A DNA stretch of 64,000 nucleotides, taken from contig JAPFBE010000032.1 of the NCBI GenBank assembly GCA_034336665.1, forward strand, positions 1 through 64,000, given 5' to 3'. Each line of letters opens with the position of its first letter. Within the stretch, counting starts at the first letter, position 1. A model generated the notes under the pieces. It did no database searches. It was not told the origin of the DNA and saw only the letters and a program-made list of their open reading frames with translations. The position numbers and the translations under genes were made by a program. This DNA comes from Luscinia megarhynchos (taxonomy: Eukaryota; Chordata; Aves; Passeriformes; Turdidae). Of this stretch, positions 11,560 through 24,702 are shown one piece after another.

Positions 11560-11984
11560 TCACGAATATATTATGTATATATGGCAAGATTTGGGGAATA
11601 GGGGGACTGCAGGTATGGCATGTGTGCTGGACGTAACCAATTCCAGCTGGCTTGGCAATGGACCCACCATAGGCCAAATCTGAGCCAATCAGTGAAGTTG
11701 GTGGTGTCTGTGTAAAAATACATTTAAGAAAGGGCAGAAAACACTGCACAGGCAGAGGAGAAGAGAAAAAAGAAAGAGAAACAGCAGTGCAAAACACCAA
11801 GATCAGAGAAGGAGGAAAAAGAGAGAAGGTGCTCCAGGCACCAGAGCAGAAATTCCCCCTGAAAAACCTGTGGAAGAGATCATGACAGATCAGGTATTGT
11901 CCTGCAGTCCTTGGAAAGGTCATACACTGGAGCAGGGGGAAAAGTGTGAGAAGGAAGAAGTGGCAGAAAAAGCTGTTATGTTGT
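11560..11984 (+). mobile_element. ERVL-type LTR fragment
   Basis: A CCAATCAGTGAAG promoter-type word at about 11686 is followed by a TTTAAGAAAGGG TATA-like element at about 11725 and a purine-rich leader (11740-11830). This is the order of an avian LTR promoter. It directly abuts the LTR at 11985. The exact family and ends are uncertain. Confidence 0.45.
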
Positions 11985-12748
11985 TGTGGGTTAACCCCAG
12001 TAGACAGATAAGCACCACACAGTTGCATGCTCACTTCTCCCCCACAGTGGAACAGGGGAAGAGGAAAAAGAATAAAACCAAGGAAACTTGGGAGTTGACA
12101 TAAAAACAAAGAATAAGTGAATGATAAGTGGAAGAGGGAAGAAAATAAAGAAATAATGCAAAAGAAATCATGCACCACTTCCTGTGGATATACTGATGCC
12201 CAGCCAGTTCCTGAGCAAAAGATGTCTAACCCCTTAAAAGTCCCTTCTTTTCCCTTTTATTGCTGAACATGACATTATATGATATGGTATATCTCTGGTT
12301 AGTTCAGGTCATCTGCCCAGTTGTGTTCCCTCACAGCCTATTGTGCAACCCCTTCTCCCTCAAGCTGTTCATTGGGAGGACAATGTGAGAAACAGATAAG
12401 GCTTTGATGTTGTGCAAACACTGTTCAGCAATAGCTAAAGTATTAGTGTGTTATCAGTACTGTTTTGGTAAAAATTCCAAAACACAACACCACATGAGTT
12501 GCTTTGAAGAAAATTAACTCTATCCTAGCCAGGTCTAATACATATATACTGACTGTAACCCCCACCCCCTCTGAGATGCTTGTGGGAACAGGTAGAGGAG
12601 TCCTGCATAAAGGAGTGAAGTTGAGCTTGGGAAATGGGGGGTATTATTTTTGTTTCTCAGTACACAAACTTATTTTGTCTCCCCCTTGCTGAGCAGGGAG
12701 GTGTGAGCAGGTGGGTATTTGACTGTTAGCCAAGGTCAATCCACTACA
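11985..12748 (+). mobile_element. ERVL-type LTR, plus orientation
   Basis: It starts TGTGGGTTAACCCCAGTAGAC and ends AGGTCAATCCACTACA, imperfect inverted ends typical of avian ERVL LTRs. The internal ATGCCCAGCCAGTTCCTGAGCA block is shared with the LTR at 9706-10281. It ends 86 bp before the KCNN2 pore exon. No duplicated target site is evident. Confidence 0.65.
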
Positions 12749-12808
12749 CAGCAGTGAGTGAGATTTCTTTCAGACAGCACAAAATTCTAACAAAACTTTT
12801 CATTATAA

Positions 12809-14840
<2,032 letters not shown>

Positions 14841-14849
14841 GAAAGGTGT

Positions 14850-15240
14850 TGATAACACACCAATGTTTTGGCTATTGCTGAGCAGTGTTCCTACAGCATG
14901 GAGACTGTTTCCAGCCACTACCATCACCCTCCCCTCAAACGCCAGGAGGCTGGGGGTAGGAAAGAAGTTAGGAGGGGACATCACCAGCACAGTTGACCCC
15001 AACTGACTAAATAGATATTCCATACCATATGACATCCGCTCAGCAACAAAAAAATAAAAAGCAGGAGGGGAGAGAGGCATTCATTTTTAAGGCATTTGTC
15101 TTCTGGAGTAAGTGCTACAAGTACAGAGGCTCTACTTCCCAGGAAGCAGCTGGACATCGCCTGCTGACGGGAAGTAGAGAATAAATAATTATCTCCACAA
15201 CAACCTGGATCCAGGCTCTCAACAAGCAAGAAACTTCTTT
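14850..15240 (+). mobile_element. ERVL-type LTR fragment, plus orientation
   Basis: CTATTGCTGAGCAGTGTTCC, the ATTCCATACCATATGACATC block, a purine-rich stretch and a GAGAATAAATAATT polyadenylation block appear in the same order as in the LTR at 9706-10281. Both ends are degraded. Confidence 0.5.
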
Positions 15241-16420
15241 AGACAATAGGTCAGGTCGGCAGATAAGCGCCTCTGTTGCTGAAAACATCAGGTTAACGAA
15301 ACTCTTTAATACTATTTTTTAGTATTAGGGAGTAGGCATTACTTTATTCCCAGCCAGGGTGCATAGAGGATAGCTCCAGTCACATACATCACTTTCAAAC
15401 TTTGTGATGTATTTATACATTTTGAGCAAAGAAATTAATGTTTGTTGGTTCTAAATTACATAATTCTCCTCATTAATTAGTATTCTATTCTCTATTGGCT
15501 ATTAATTTCTTGCTTCTCATGGTAATTAGTTCACATTTTTCAGTCTTTTTATAATCTTTTTCCCAGACAGGGTTTTTCCAGCACTCAGGCTGAAATCTCT
15601 TTGTTAGTCTCTTCTTTATCTCCTGATTACTCCAACATGTCCTTGGAGGGCTATAAATTCTGGATTCCAGGAATCGAACTGATGCCTGGAAAGGCTGACC
15701 TGGAACAGAGACTAAGCAGAACAAAAGGAATAAAATAGGTATTCATTGAAAGGATACACCTTGGGCAGTACAAAAGCCCGGCTGGGGCTACACCCAAATC
15801 AAATCCAAGATGGATCCCAGTCATGAGTTTATACACTTTTATAAGTTTTGGTTCATCTACATATTCGGGTTAATTGTCCAACCACAGCCCCAGGTTATGA
15901 AGTCTCAACTCCCTGGCTTGCACCCTTTCCTTCACTGTTGTTTATGCTTTTTGGGTACTGGTTGTCCTTGATTGTCTAGCTGTGAAGGGGTTGTTTTGTC
16001 TAACTACCCTGCAAAGAGAACTTACTAACACCTATGAAGTTTCAGAGTTACACACTAAGCAGCAGAGAATCTGAAAAATATAAAAGCTAAAACCCAAGGC
16101 ATCATTTCCCCCCTTTAGAGGCTTGACAAGGCCTTTACCTTGTCAAGTCTCTATTCTAAATATCTAGTAATAGTAGGTTTTAATGACAGATAATTATCGA
16201 AAAATAGTAAGTAACCAACAATAGATAAATATCTAATAGTAAATAAATATCTAACAATGGGTAAGTATCTAATAATAGCACATATCTAACAGTAAACACA
16301 GCCTTTAACTCCCTCAGGCTTTGTTCATTTAAGCTTATCAGGGTTAGTTTAGCAAAACTTTGTTTCAATGACCTAATAATCAAACTCTAACAATAACAGA
16401 CTGAAAAGAAACAATTGCAT
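15241..16420 (-). mobile_element. Degraded LTR-like sequence
   Basis: CATTACTTTATTCCCAGCCAGGGTGC at about 15339, with TTTATACATTTT at about 15410, resembles blocks near 19520-19600 and 38600-38650. All three read on the minus strand as a polyadenylation-type region of an LTR. From 15720 to 16110 a second LTR-like unit follows. At 16200-16300 short tandem units of the form AATAAATATCTAA recur. Ends cannot be fixed. Confidence 0.3.
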
Positions 16421-16874
16421 TGTAGATGTTACTTTCCCCCAAAATGTGCCCCCTGGGATGTTATCCCCTGAAACAAAGGAATTCCTTGAAACAGGACCCC
16501 TTTCCCTTATCGAAACTCCTGTTATCTCTTAAGATTTCTATTGGTTCTTAAAGTTACAAGATAATTGGTTCTTTTCTTACTTAGAGTTTTAAGGTAATTG
16601 ATTAGTTTGCAATTTGTAGTATTTATTGGTTAGAAGTTCAATCCTCCAGAGACCTCTAAAAACCCTTTTGTTGTCTGATGTAATTAGACCATTGTTAGCA
16701 ATTCCCTTCGGAGAAATAAAGTCATCTTCAGAACTTTGCAACACGATCTCAAGCCTTTGTTCTTCGCTAGTGAGTAGCTGGGGGCTGGACTGGCTGTCTC
16801 ATCTCTGTTTTCCACTTTGAATGTTAATAGCTCTCCAGTTTTATCCCAAAACGGAATAGAGTCAACATTTTACA
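16421..16874 (+). mobile_element. Diverged solo LTR related to family A, plus orientation
   Basis: It begins TGTAGATGTTACTTTCCCCC and shares, in order, CTGTTATCTCTTAAG, TTCTATTGG, ATAATTGG, AAACCCTTTTGTTGTCTGAT and GGAGAAATAAAGTCATCTTC with the family A LTR at 20336-20787. AATAAAG on the plus strand gives the orientation. It ends near TTTTACA at 16874. No matching flanking duplication was found, and divergence from the other A copies is visible throughout. Confidence 0.65.
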
Positions 16875-17104
16875 TGTTAAAGTCCAGGAATTCAACAGAT
16901 AGTCAGCAGAAAAAGTGTCTTAATAATTTCATAGAAGCTATAACATCTCTACTAGTCAAAAATTTCCCTAAGTCGGGAAAATATTCTCCTTTCTGAACAG
17001 AAAGGTGTGTGCCCATAATGTTTAAAAGCAATCTGCACAGGCTATCTACCTTTTTCCCGCAGTAAAAACACAAACGCATGCAATATCTTCTCCCCTAACC
17101 CCAG

Positions 17105-17660
17105 GTCAGGAAAAAGGAGAGGCGGTGGTCGCGTGCCGCGGGCAGTGTGTCACTGCAGCTCGCGTGCCGCCTCTCCCACTGGTCGCTGCTGGTCCTGGGA
17201 AAGCCCTGTCGCCGCTTCTAGCTCGCTTTGGGCCCTCCCATGCCACGCCCGCCACGGAAACCCGCGCCCTGCTGTTCGGCGCCATTTTTCTGAGCTAAGC
17301 CTCCGCCCGCGTGCCATCGTGACCCTCTACACTCGTAGTAAGTGCCGCTGCGTTGCAGCGCCACCGACTATGACCATGTGCTGCTTCACGTGGCCCAAGT
17401 GCTCCGGCCGGTTGTCCCCCCCCACCCCCCCCGCTCTGCTGCAATGGTGGTTTCGTAGCGCAACCCCCTGTAACTGGGGGCTTTTATTTCGGGGTCCCTG
17501 CCTGCTGCAAGGGTTGCTCACCCCTTTCCTGGGGACTCCCGGCCATGTGGAAGTACTCGCGAAAAGTCTTTGCTTCAGAACCGACCTGCCTTGGGGCTAG
17601 GCAGGCTGCTGGTTCGTCCCTCTCAGCAGTTGTTGCGCAAAAGCAGCTCCCTGCTGCTAG
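17105..17660. other. GC-rich block, probably ERV leader sequence
   Basis: A CpG-containing, GC-rich stretch in otherwise AT-rich intron. Open frames exist on both strands but none resembles a known protein. On the minus strand it continues from the leader beside the primer-binding site at 18298-18315 if the LTR at 17661-18228 is removed, so it may be the 5' leader or gag start of that ERV. Confidence 0.35.
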
Positions 17661-18228
17661 TGTTATAAATGAGTACAATGGACCATGCAAGATCGAATCA
17701 AAATTGAAAAAATTTATTGGTTACAGAAGGCAAAAGTAAAGATCAGCGCTGTGCTGGGCGTAAGGGAGTCGAGCCGAAGTTCGCCTCCACCCTCAACTGC
17801 CAAGCCTTCCTCTTTCAGTTTTTCCCTTTTAAGTTGTTCGGTTTTCGGATTACGTGTTCTTCCTTTAGTCATTTGCGCATGCTCTTCCAGTTGCTAGGGG
17901 GTCTTTTTTCTGCCTTCTGGTGGTCGTGGGATGAAGGTGAGGAGCGAAGTCTCTGTTTTATCTTGGTAACCCCCTCCTCTTTATAGGGTGATCCGGCGGT
18001 TTCTTGGAAACTTACTAGCACTTAAAGCGATATGTGATTTATGCAAGTAAAGCAAAGCGGTTGGCCTTACTCTCAAGGTCTGTCTGGCTAGCAAAGCAAA
18101 ACAATTAACAGCATCTTGACAAGCAAAGCAAAGCAATAAAACAATTTTACGACTTCCTGGCTCCACAGGCCCAGGCGATATCTTTCTCAAGGTCTGTCAG
18201 GCGAACAAAAGGTTCCTTATCTATCACA
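17661..18228 (-). mobile_element. Solo LTR with 4-bp target duplication CTAG
   Basis: It starts TGTTATAAATGAG and ends TATCACA, with CTAG on each side (17657-17660 and 18229-18232). The minus strand has AATAAATTTTTT about 40 bp inside the left end. A 4-bp duplication fits an ERV1-type integrase. It lies between the ERV leader at 18229-18315 and the GC-rich block, apparently splitting them. Confidence 0.6.
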
Positions 18229-18297
18229 CTAGGGTAACTGAGCAGTCCAAAATGTTTATAATCCAGCCACTGCATGGGGTGTCACCTCATGGGAGGC

Positions 18298-18315
18298 CCT
18301 TCACATTGGACGCCA
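18298..18315 (-). promoter_or_regulatory. Retroviral primer-binding site, lysine-tRNA-like
   Basis: On the minus strand TGGCGTCCAATGTGAAGG begins two bases after the LTR end at 18318. It resembles the lysine-type primer-binding site of betaretrovirus-like elements (TGGCGCCCAACGTGGGG) with several differences. Minus-strand DNA synthesis of the element would have started here. Confidence 0.55.
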
Positions 18316-18317
18316 AT

Positions 18318-18665
18318 TGCCATGATTCTTCCCCCACTCTCCAACCTGCCTCTGCTAGCTCTGAGTCAGAGATGGAGGGAATTCAGAATGGACAAAGCAA
18401 AAGATCAAGGAGGCTCCTTTTCCCGGAGTAATCCAAGCGTTTATTCTTGAACGCTTTCAGGGGAAAAACAGAGAGAACAAAGGAGTGGCGGGGAATTTCA
18501 AACCTAGGGTGAGGGGAGGGGAAACCGAGCTGCAGGCAATGGGGTTTCATTGGTGGGGAGGAGCTAAGGGAGGGCTGAATCAGCTTCACAGAACTTCAGG
18601 GGAGTACAGTACAAACCATTTTTTCTCAGTGCAATATAAAACAATAACAATATAGAGTCTTAACA
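18318..18665 (-). mobile_element. 5' LTR of a class II ERV whose interior is lost
   Basis: A 348-bp unit: minus strand begins TGTTAAGACTC and ends GAATCATGGCA. AATAAACGC (minus) at about 18440 is the polyadenylation-type signal. The adjoining primer-binding site at 18298-18315 identifies it as a 5' LTR and fixes the orientation. No gag or pol of this element is recognisable to the left. Confidence 0.6.
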
Positions 18666-19490
18666 GTGCAATACAACAGTGATCGCTGTAGCCCAGGCTG
18701 TCCTTGGGCTTCACATTCCCTACCAGCCTCTCCTTGTTGGTGAGAATAAGGTCCAGCATAGCACCTCTCCTTGTTGGCTTCTCTTTTACTTTGAGAAGGA
18801 AGTTGTCATCAACACATTCCAGGAACCTCCTAGATTCCTTATGCCCTGCTGTGTTGTCTCACCAACAGATGTCAGGGTGGTTGAAGTTCCCCATGAGGAC
18901 CAGGGTTGTGAATCTAAGACTGCTCCTATCTGTCTATAGAAACCTTATTGTCTTGATCTTCCTGGTGAGGAGGCCTGCAACAGACCCCCCATTGTGATGT
19001 CAGCTGTCCCTGTCCTTCCTTTTAGTCCAGATCCATAAGCTCCCTCATCCATCCCCCAGGTGCTCCATGCACTCCCTGCTGTTCATTGACATAGAGGGCA
19101 ACATGACCTCCTTTGTCTGTCCTTCCTAAAGAGCCTGTATCCTTCAATTCCAACTCTCCAGTAAGAGGAGTAACCCACCATGTTTCTGTGGATGCCAGAA
19201 AGATCATACCCCTGCAGGTGTGTGCACATCTCTAGTTCCTCCTGTTTATTCCCCATGCTGTGTGTGTTAGCATAGAGGCATTTAAGTAGGGCTCCCAATG
19301 AAGCTGACTTTCTGTCTGGAGTGGCTGGAATTCCTTGGTGCTGTCCTTCAGGTGCTCTCCTGCTGACCTGCAATTCCTCTTCAGGCTCTAGGCATGTCTT
19401 GCTGGCTCTGGCATTTAACTGGTATGAGTGGGATTGTTGTCCCAAGTGCAGGCTTCTTACCCAGTGAACAGCCAATTTGAACAATGAGGT
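18666..19490 (-). mobile_element. CR1 LINE fragment: start of ORF2 endonuclease, minus strand
   Basis: The minus strand encodes the beginning of CR1 ORF2 in changing frames: KCLYANTHSMGNKQEELEM, then WRVGIEGYRLFRKDRQRR, and further left a frame resembling the endonuclease body. CR1 is the main non-LTR retrotransposon of birds; ORF2 carries an AP-type endonuclease and reverse transcriptase. Only the endonuclease part is present, with frameshifts. Confidence 0.8.
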
Positions 19491-19770
19491 GAGGTGTTTC
19501 TATGTTTTTATTCTAATTTGCACAAAGTAGGGAGCCAGGTGGTAATCCCCGAAAGGCTGGCTCCCTGATCATCAAAACTTTTACACTATTTATACATTTT
19601 AATAAACAGTCATCAGCATTCATTGATTACAGATTGCATAGCTTTGGCATTAATTAGTAGTTAAACCCCCTGCAATTGCTGACTTCTATTATTCTGAACT
19701 GAAATAGCAGTAGCATGTTTATCAGAGATCAATCACCTGATGCCTACCATATTTCTACAGCAAAGGTGAA
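19491..19770 (-). mobile_element. LTR-like fragment
   Basis: CTATGTTTTTATTC (minus AATAAAAACAT), GGGAGCCAGGTGG and TTTATACATTTT resemble blocks near 15339-15420 and 38600-38700. It ends about 65 bp before the KCNN2 exon at 19836. Assignment is tentative. Confidence 0.3.
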
Positions 19771-19805
19771 ACTTCCATTAAAAACTCTGCAAAATGCAGT
19801 AGTAA

Positions 19806-20012
<207 letters not shown>

Positions 20013-20335
20013 TAAATGGTTTCACTCTCTATTCTTTTATCTTACTTTTTCATGGGTGTGATTTTGCAAGGTGCTATAAGGAGGAATTGAATGTCCTGAG
20101 CTTGTCTTTGAAGTTGAGGGCAACAGCAGGTTGTCAGAAGATTTTGAAGATTTGAATATTCTTCTATAGAGGGTGCTTGCAGTTAAAACATAATTGATAT
20201 AACCAACAGTTAAAAGATGTGAAACTAAAGATTAATATATTAAATATATTATATTAATATATTAAATTTATATGCTTCCCATGCAGCATATGAGGAGGCT
20301 ATATAGAATTTTAAGATTTATTCTACTCAGTTATC

Positions 20336-20787
20336 TGTAGAGAATGCTACTCCCCCTAAAATTTATCCCTGGAATTCCATCCCATAATTACTGAATGCTT
20401 AGCAACCCACTCCCCATCCCCCTTATCAAAAACCCTGTTATCTTTTTAAATTTCTATTGGCTCTTAAAGCCAACAAGTTATTGGTCCTTTTTTACTTAAG
20501 AATTTTAAGATAATTGGTTAGTTTAAAAGCTGTAGTTTTATTGGTAGAAATTTCAATCCTTTGTAAACCTATAAAAGCCCTTTGTTATCTGATATATTCA
20601 GACATCGTTGTACCTCCCATTGAAGAAGTAAAGCTATCTTCGGAACCAGTGCTGCGTTGTCTCAGCCTTTCTATACTCCGCTATTGGGTAGCTATTAGCC
20701 TGACAGCCACAAGTCTAGAGAAATCTAGACCTGAAGCTGTTAGGCTTTGGGACTGGAAAGCACCGACCCAGAGAAAAAACAGCTACA
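20336..20787 (+). mobile_element. Solo LTR, family A, with perfect 6-bp target duplication
   Basis: A 452-bp LTR starting TGTAGAGAATGCTACTCCCC and ending AACAGCTACA, flanked by GTTATC at 20330-20335 and 20788-20793. It is in plus orientation and belongs to the same family as 2159-2603 and the 5' LTR at 42576-43024. It lies in the intron between the KCNN2 exons at 19836 and 21929. Confidence 0.92.
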
Positions 20788-20793
20788 GTTATC

Positions 20794-21928
20794 CTTCATA
20801 TAAATCAGTTTAATAGTGTATCCAAGTGGTGTTTTAGGAGTTTCAGACTCACAAAATTCAAAGGAAATGAAAAGCAAGCAAAACAAGCAAACAAATCTCA
20901 GATGTACCTCAGATCACAAATCCATTCGACAGATACTAGAGATGTTTCCTCACAGCCTGAAAACAACCAGATTTTCTTGAAATTCAAGGACTAGAGGTGT
21001 TTAGGAAGTCTCTCAAATCTGATTCGGCTTCCAGTAAAGTCAGGATCAAAGTCCTGCAGTGCTTTTATAGTTTCAAGTTTGGGAGCTCCTGCTGGGAAGA
21101 ACCACTGCATAGCACTCCCAAAATGTCTTTATCTATACATTTGGTTAGTTCTGACACTGCATTGACTGGTATGATACAAAGCCAGAGGGAGAGAAAATAC
21201 AGATCAGTAACTGGAATTGGCCTTTGCAAGTAGCCTAGTAACTGTGTCATTAATTATTATTTCAATGAAATTCTTTGTTTATTGCTTTAAAATATTCTTG
21301 AGAATATTGAAGTACCTAGGAGGGAACTGTTGGCATTCTTGTGTTTAACATTTTATAGAAAGTCTAATTTAAAAAAAAATCAAAGCACTCATGAAATAGA
21401 ACACTGGCTACATTTATTGACAAGTTTTTTATCTCCTCTAATAATGGTAAGAAAGAAACCAGAATAAGGAAAAATATAAAAAATAAAACAAGCAAAAAGC
21501 CCTGTTCTAACAGCTCTGAAAAAGTTATAAGACTTAAATTTCTAAGAGTAACAAAGGTAATAATGATAGAACTCAAAATAAAAATTTTATGATCTTATAA
21601 AATGCATCTAGCTAATTGCCATGCAAATAAGAAATTAATAATCCTTCACTATAATTTATATTTTCATAAACAGCAAATGGTCCTAACTATTTTCAAAAGG
21701 GAGAAGTAATTTCCAGATGGAAAGAAAGTTTGTCCCAATATCACTTTTATAAACGACATGGAAATTGCTCAACAATTGCTTTCTGGCCTCACTGCTGCAA
21801 TTTCTTCATGTACCCACTTCCCACTTTTAAACAGTCTTAAGTGCTTTAGAAAGACTTTATATTAGAAAATATTAAAAACCTGCATTATACTATTTTTGTC
21901 AGCCTGATGTTTTTCTTTTATGAAACAG
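20794..21928. other. KCNN2 intron, no gene seen
   Basis: AT-rich sequence; the part up to about 21250 might be old LTR debris but shows no clear ends. No coding family recognised. Confidence 0.4.
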
Positions 21929-22056
21929 GTGGAAAATGCAGCTGTTAATGTACTCAGGGAAACATGGTTAATTTATAAAAGCACAAAGCTGGTTAAAAAG
22001 GTAGACCATGCAAAAGTACGAAAACATCAATGAAAATTCTTGCGAGCTATTCATCA
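21929..22056 (+). pseudogene. KCNN2: KCNN2 calmodulin-binding exon with premature stop
   Basis: The acceptor is ATGAAACAG and the donor is CA|GTAAGT. The reading starts [20 protein letters not shown], continues [14 protein letters not shown], then TGA at 22031-22033, then KFLRAIHQ. The stop replaces the Arg of the family sequence KHQRKF. A CGA-to-TGA transition at a CpG would explain it, as would AGA to TGA. Protein from any transcript would end in the calmodulin-binding domain, before the assembly coiled coil. Confidence 0.92.
22031..22033 (+). other. KCNN2: Nonsense codon TGA in KCNN2 exon
   Basis: In-frame TGA at codon 35 of the 128-bp exon, flanked by unchanged KHQ and KFL codons. It truncates the calmodulin-binding domain. 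Confidence 0.92.
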
Positions 22057-22069
22057 GTAAGTACAATTT

Positions 22070-22745
22070 TATCTTGCTTTTCCTGTCTGAGCACTGTCTT
22101 TCTCTCCTTCCATCTTGTTCTCATTTCCTTATTCTCTCTTGTTCTCATTCTGACTCATTTTCTCTCATCCCTCTTTTGCATCTCTTCCTATTCCTCTCAA
22201 TGCCCCCCTTGTTCCCTTCCATACTGTCACTACCTTTCATAATGTCTCTTGCTTCGTGGCTGTCTCTCCATCTCCCCCACCTCTCTTTCTCTCTCTAAGT
22301 TTCTTTCTGTCACAATAGATATTTCTCTCTCTCTTATTCTGTCATACTCTGTACTGTTCTAACTCCTTTTTGTGTCTCCCTCTTCCTCCCTTCTCCCTCT
22401 TTGTCTCTCATGCCCCTGTTCTCTTTCCCTGCTTTCCCCATTTCATTCTCTCTGTTTCACTCTTTTTTCTTCTCTCTCTTCCTCCCCACCCCCTCCATGT
22501 TTCTGACAAAACTGCGAACACTCTACCATTTTACAGTCTTAGGTTCTGTCTCTTGGTGTCTCTCCCCCCTCTTTTTTTCCCCCTCACCACCCTTGCTCTC
22601 TTCTCCTTTTCTTTCTCTTACACACACACTTCCTCCTCTTTGTGCATTCTTCCTCTTCTGCACACATTCTCTTTCCCCTCACACATGCAATCTCTCCCTT
22701 CCTACAACTGTGCTCTTGAGTTTGCATTTTGTCTTTCAGAGTAAG
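22070..22745 (+). repeat. Long polypyrimidine (C/T) tract just after a KCNN2 splice donor
   Basis: About 675 bp of CT-dominated sequence with TCTCTC, CTTCC and TTCTC words and few purines, starting about 14 bp downstream of the donor at 22057. Open frames here are composition artefacts. Such mirror-like polypyrimidine sequence can adopt triplex structure; whether it does here is unknown. Confidence 0.8.
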
Positions 22746-24629
22746 ACAAAGTTTTACTGTAGTATCTATTTAGAAAATAAAATACTCTGGTCATGTGAAG
22801 CAAAGGGTAATGCCAAATTGTTGAGAGTGTTTGTAGGAGTTTTCTAAGCCAGAGTCAGCTAAAATTTTACAGTGATTCAGTTTCTTCTCCTTGGACTACA
22901 TGGGAGAAATAAAAGACTTTTGTTCCCAGCAGCCACAGACTAATCATAAGGAATACCCAGGACCCATGCTGCTATTTGTCTATTTGAGATGCCTATAGAG
23001 CCTTTTTTTATCACCTGTAAAATGGGTTTTCCATGACATGCTGGGGAGATGTAGATTGATAAAGATTAATTTTAAAAGGATTTTTTTATAATTTCTAAGC
23101 ATGGATCTGTGTATGACCTAGGCTGTGAGGGAGATCTAGGGGTAGCATCCAACTGACCCACCTGCATTCCTGATAGAACATATGAACTATTCGACAAACC
23201 TTAATTACTATATAATATTTAGCAAACTTTCAGGGTTAAGTGTTAGTGTGGTTTTTTAGAAAAACTTGAGGCGATAGAGTCTACAAAAGCTGAGGCATTT
23301 TTTGGCAGATAAAAAGGGGATTTTATTAGTTCTGTCATCCTACTTAGCTTAAAGGATTTGGGAGGAATGGCAGGGATTATAGGATAGAAGGTGGCATCTC
23401 CTCTATGTACTTTTATAGGACTTGAATCCCTGAGTGCAAAGGTTGCTTCACAATATTTAAAGATTGCTATTTATTTTCTCTCTGTGTGTGCATGTATATA
23501 CATTTGTGCATCAAAAGAGGAATCTAAACTAAAAAGCATGAGAGTTCTGATTTGAAGCTTTATATATAATAGAACCCTGAAGAGCTTCACAAGTTGTAAA
23601 GTGGTGTTCTGCACCTATCTTAACAATTCATTAATTATAGGGGGAGGTGTGTGAAAGTGGCACCAGTGATGTTTTCCTAGCTGTTCCAGCCAAGCTTTGA
23701 GTATCTATGTTAATAATATATTTCTCTCTTGTCCTTTAGCACTTTGCTACCTATTCCAAAACTTGTATTTAAGCAAGAAAATTGGATAATTTTCTCAGTA
23801 TGCTGAGGAATGGACCATAGATAGAAACATTGTTCTAGCAGTCTTCTTGCTGCCTGCTGCAGAAGAGTACTGTGTGCAATTTGCTTTCTCTCTCCTTCCA
23901 TCTTTGAACTTCTCTCAAGGAAACATGGGATCTCTTGGTAGCAAATGGCTCTCTTTTTGTCTTTCTGGATTCCTAAGTTTTTTCATCATTTCCCCTCCCT
24001 CACCTTCCCAAATATTGAGCTGGAGACAGGAATAAATGTGTGAAGTTCCAAGGCAAATTTTATTGAAGAAATCTGAGTAATGATAAGTCTCAAACTCACA
24101 ATCACATCCCTCAGAAGTCTAAAAAATATTGCCTGTGATTTCTCTCTTCAGCTGGTGTCTGCTGCCTTTTTTCTTTCTCATGTACACAATAAGGGGAAGG
24201 TAAAATCAGTGTTAAGACATTTTATATATTGCAAAAAGAAAAAATCTGCAGGGGATAGTTAATGGGAAGGTGCACTTATTGTGCTCATTTGGTTGTTTTT
24301 AGTTTATTTTACAGTGTCTTCTGTTTTGTCTCTTATTTCAACAAAATGAAAACAGAGCTCAGAAGTAAGTTGTATGAGCTGTTCATTCCTAAATTTTCAG
24401 AATTTACTACAGTTTGCATGCAAAAAAAGAGTATTTGTGAACTTCGATGGTCTGATTGCTACCATGGAAACACAATCCAGAATCATAATCTTTACTGCGA
24501 TAAGTGAAGTACATAAAAAATAAATAAATGTTTCATATTTCCTTGGAATAAATTTAAGTACCATTTTAATTTTAATTTGGCTGCTGCAGCTAAAGACTTA
24601 CCACTATCTAGAGATATGTTTTCCAGTGT
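22746..24629. other. KCNN2 intron, no gene seen
   Basis: AT-rich intron. Some stretches (about 23240-23450 and 24000-24260) have LTR-like TTTATT words, but I could not define ends. No coding family recognised. Confidence 0.4.
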
Positions 24630-24637
24630 GTGCCATA

Positions 24638-24702
24638 TATATATATATATGTGTGTGTGTGTATATATATATATGTGTATATATATATATGTATATATAT
24701 AA
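24638..24702. repeat. (AT)n/(GT)n microsatellite
   Basis: Alternating AT and GT dinucleotide runs, TATATATATG and GTGTGTGT, over about 65 bp. Confidence 0.9.

Noticed and set aside
11447..12178. 243-residue hydrophobic minus-strand open frame
   Set aside because: It spans the junction of two LTR units; hydrophobicity comes from purine-rich DNA read in antisense.
16421..16874. Target-site duplication around the diverged family A LTR
   Set aside because: Flanks TTGCAT and TGTTAA do not match, so no duplication is claimed.
22008..22847. Ser/Pro/Leu-rich plus-strand open frames
   Set aside because: Products of the polypyrimidine tract; they overlap the KCNN2 exon in the wrong frame.
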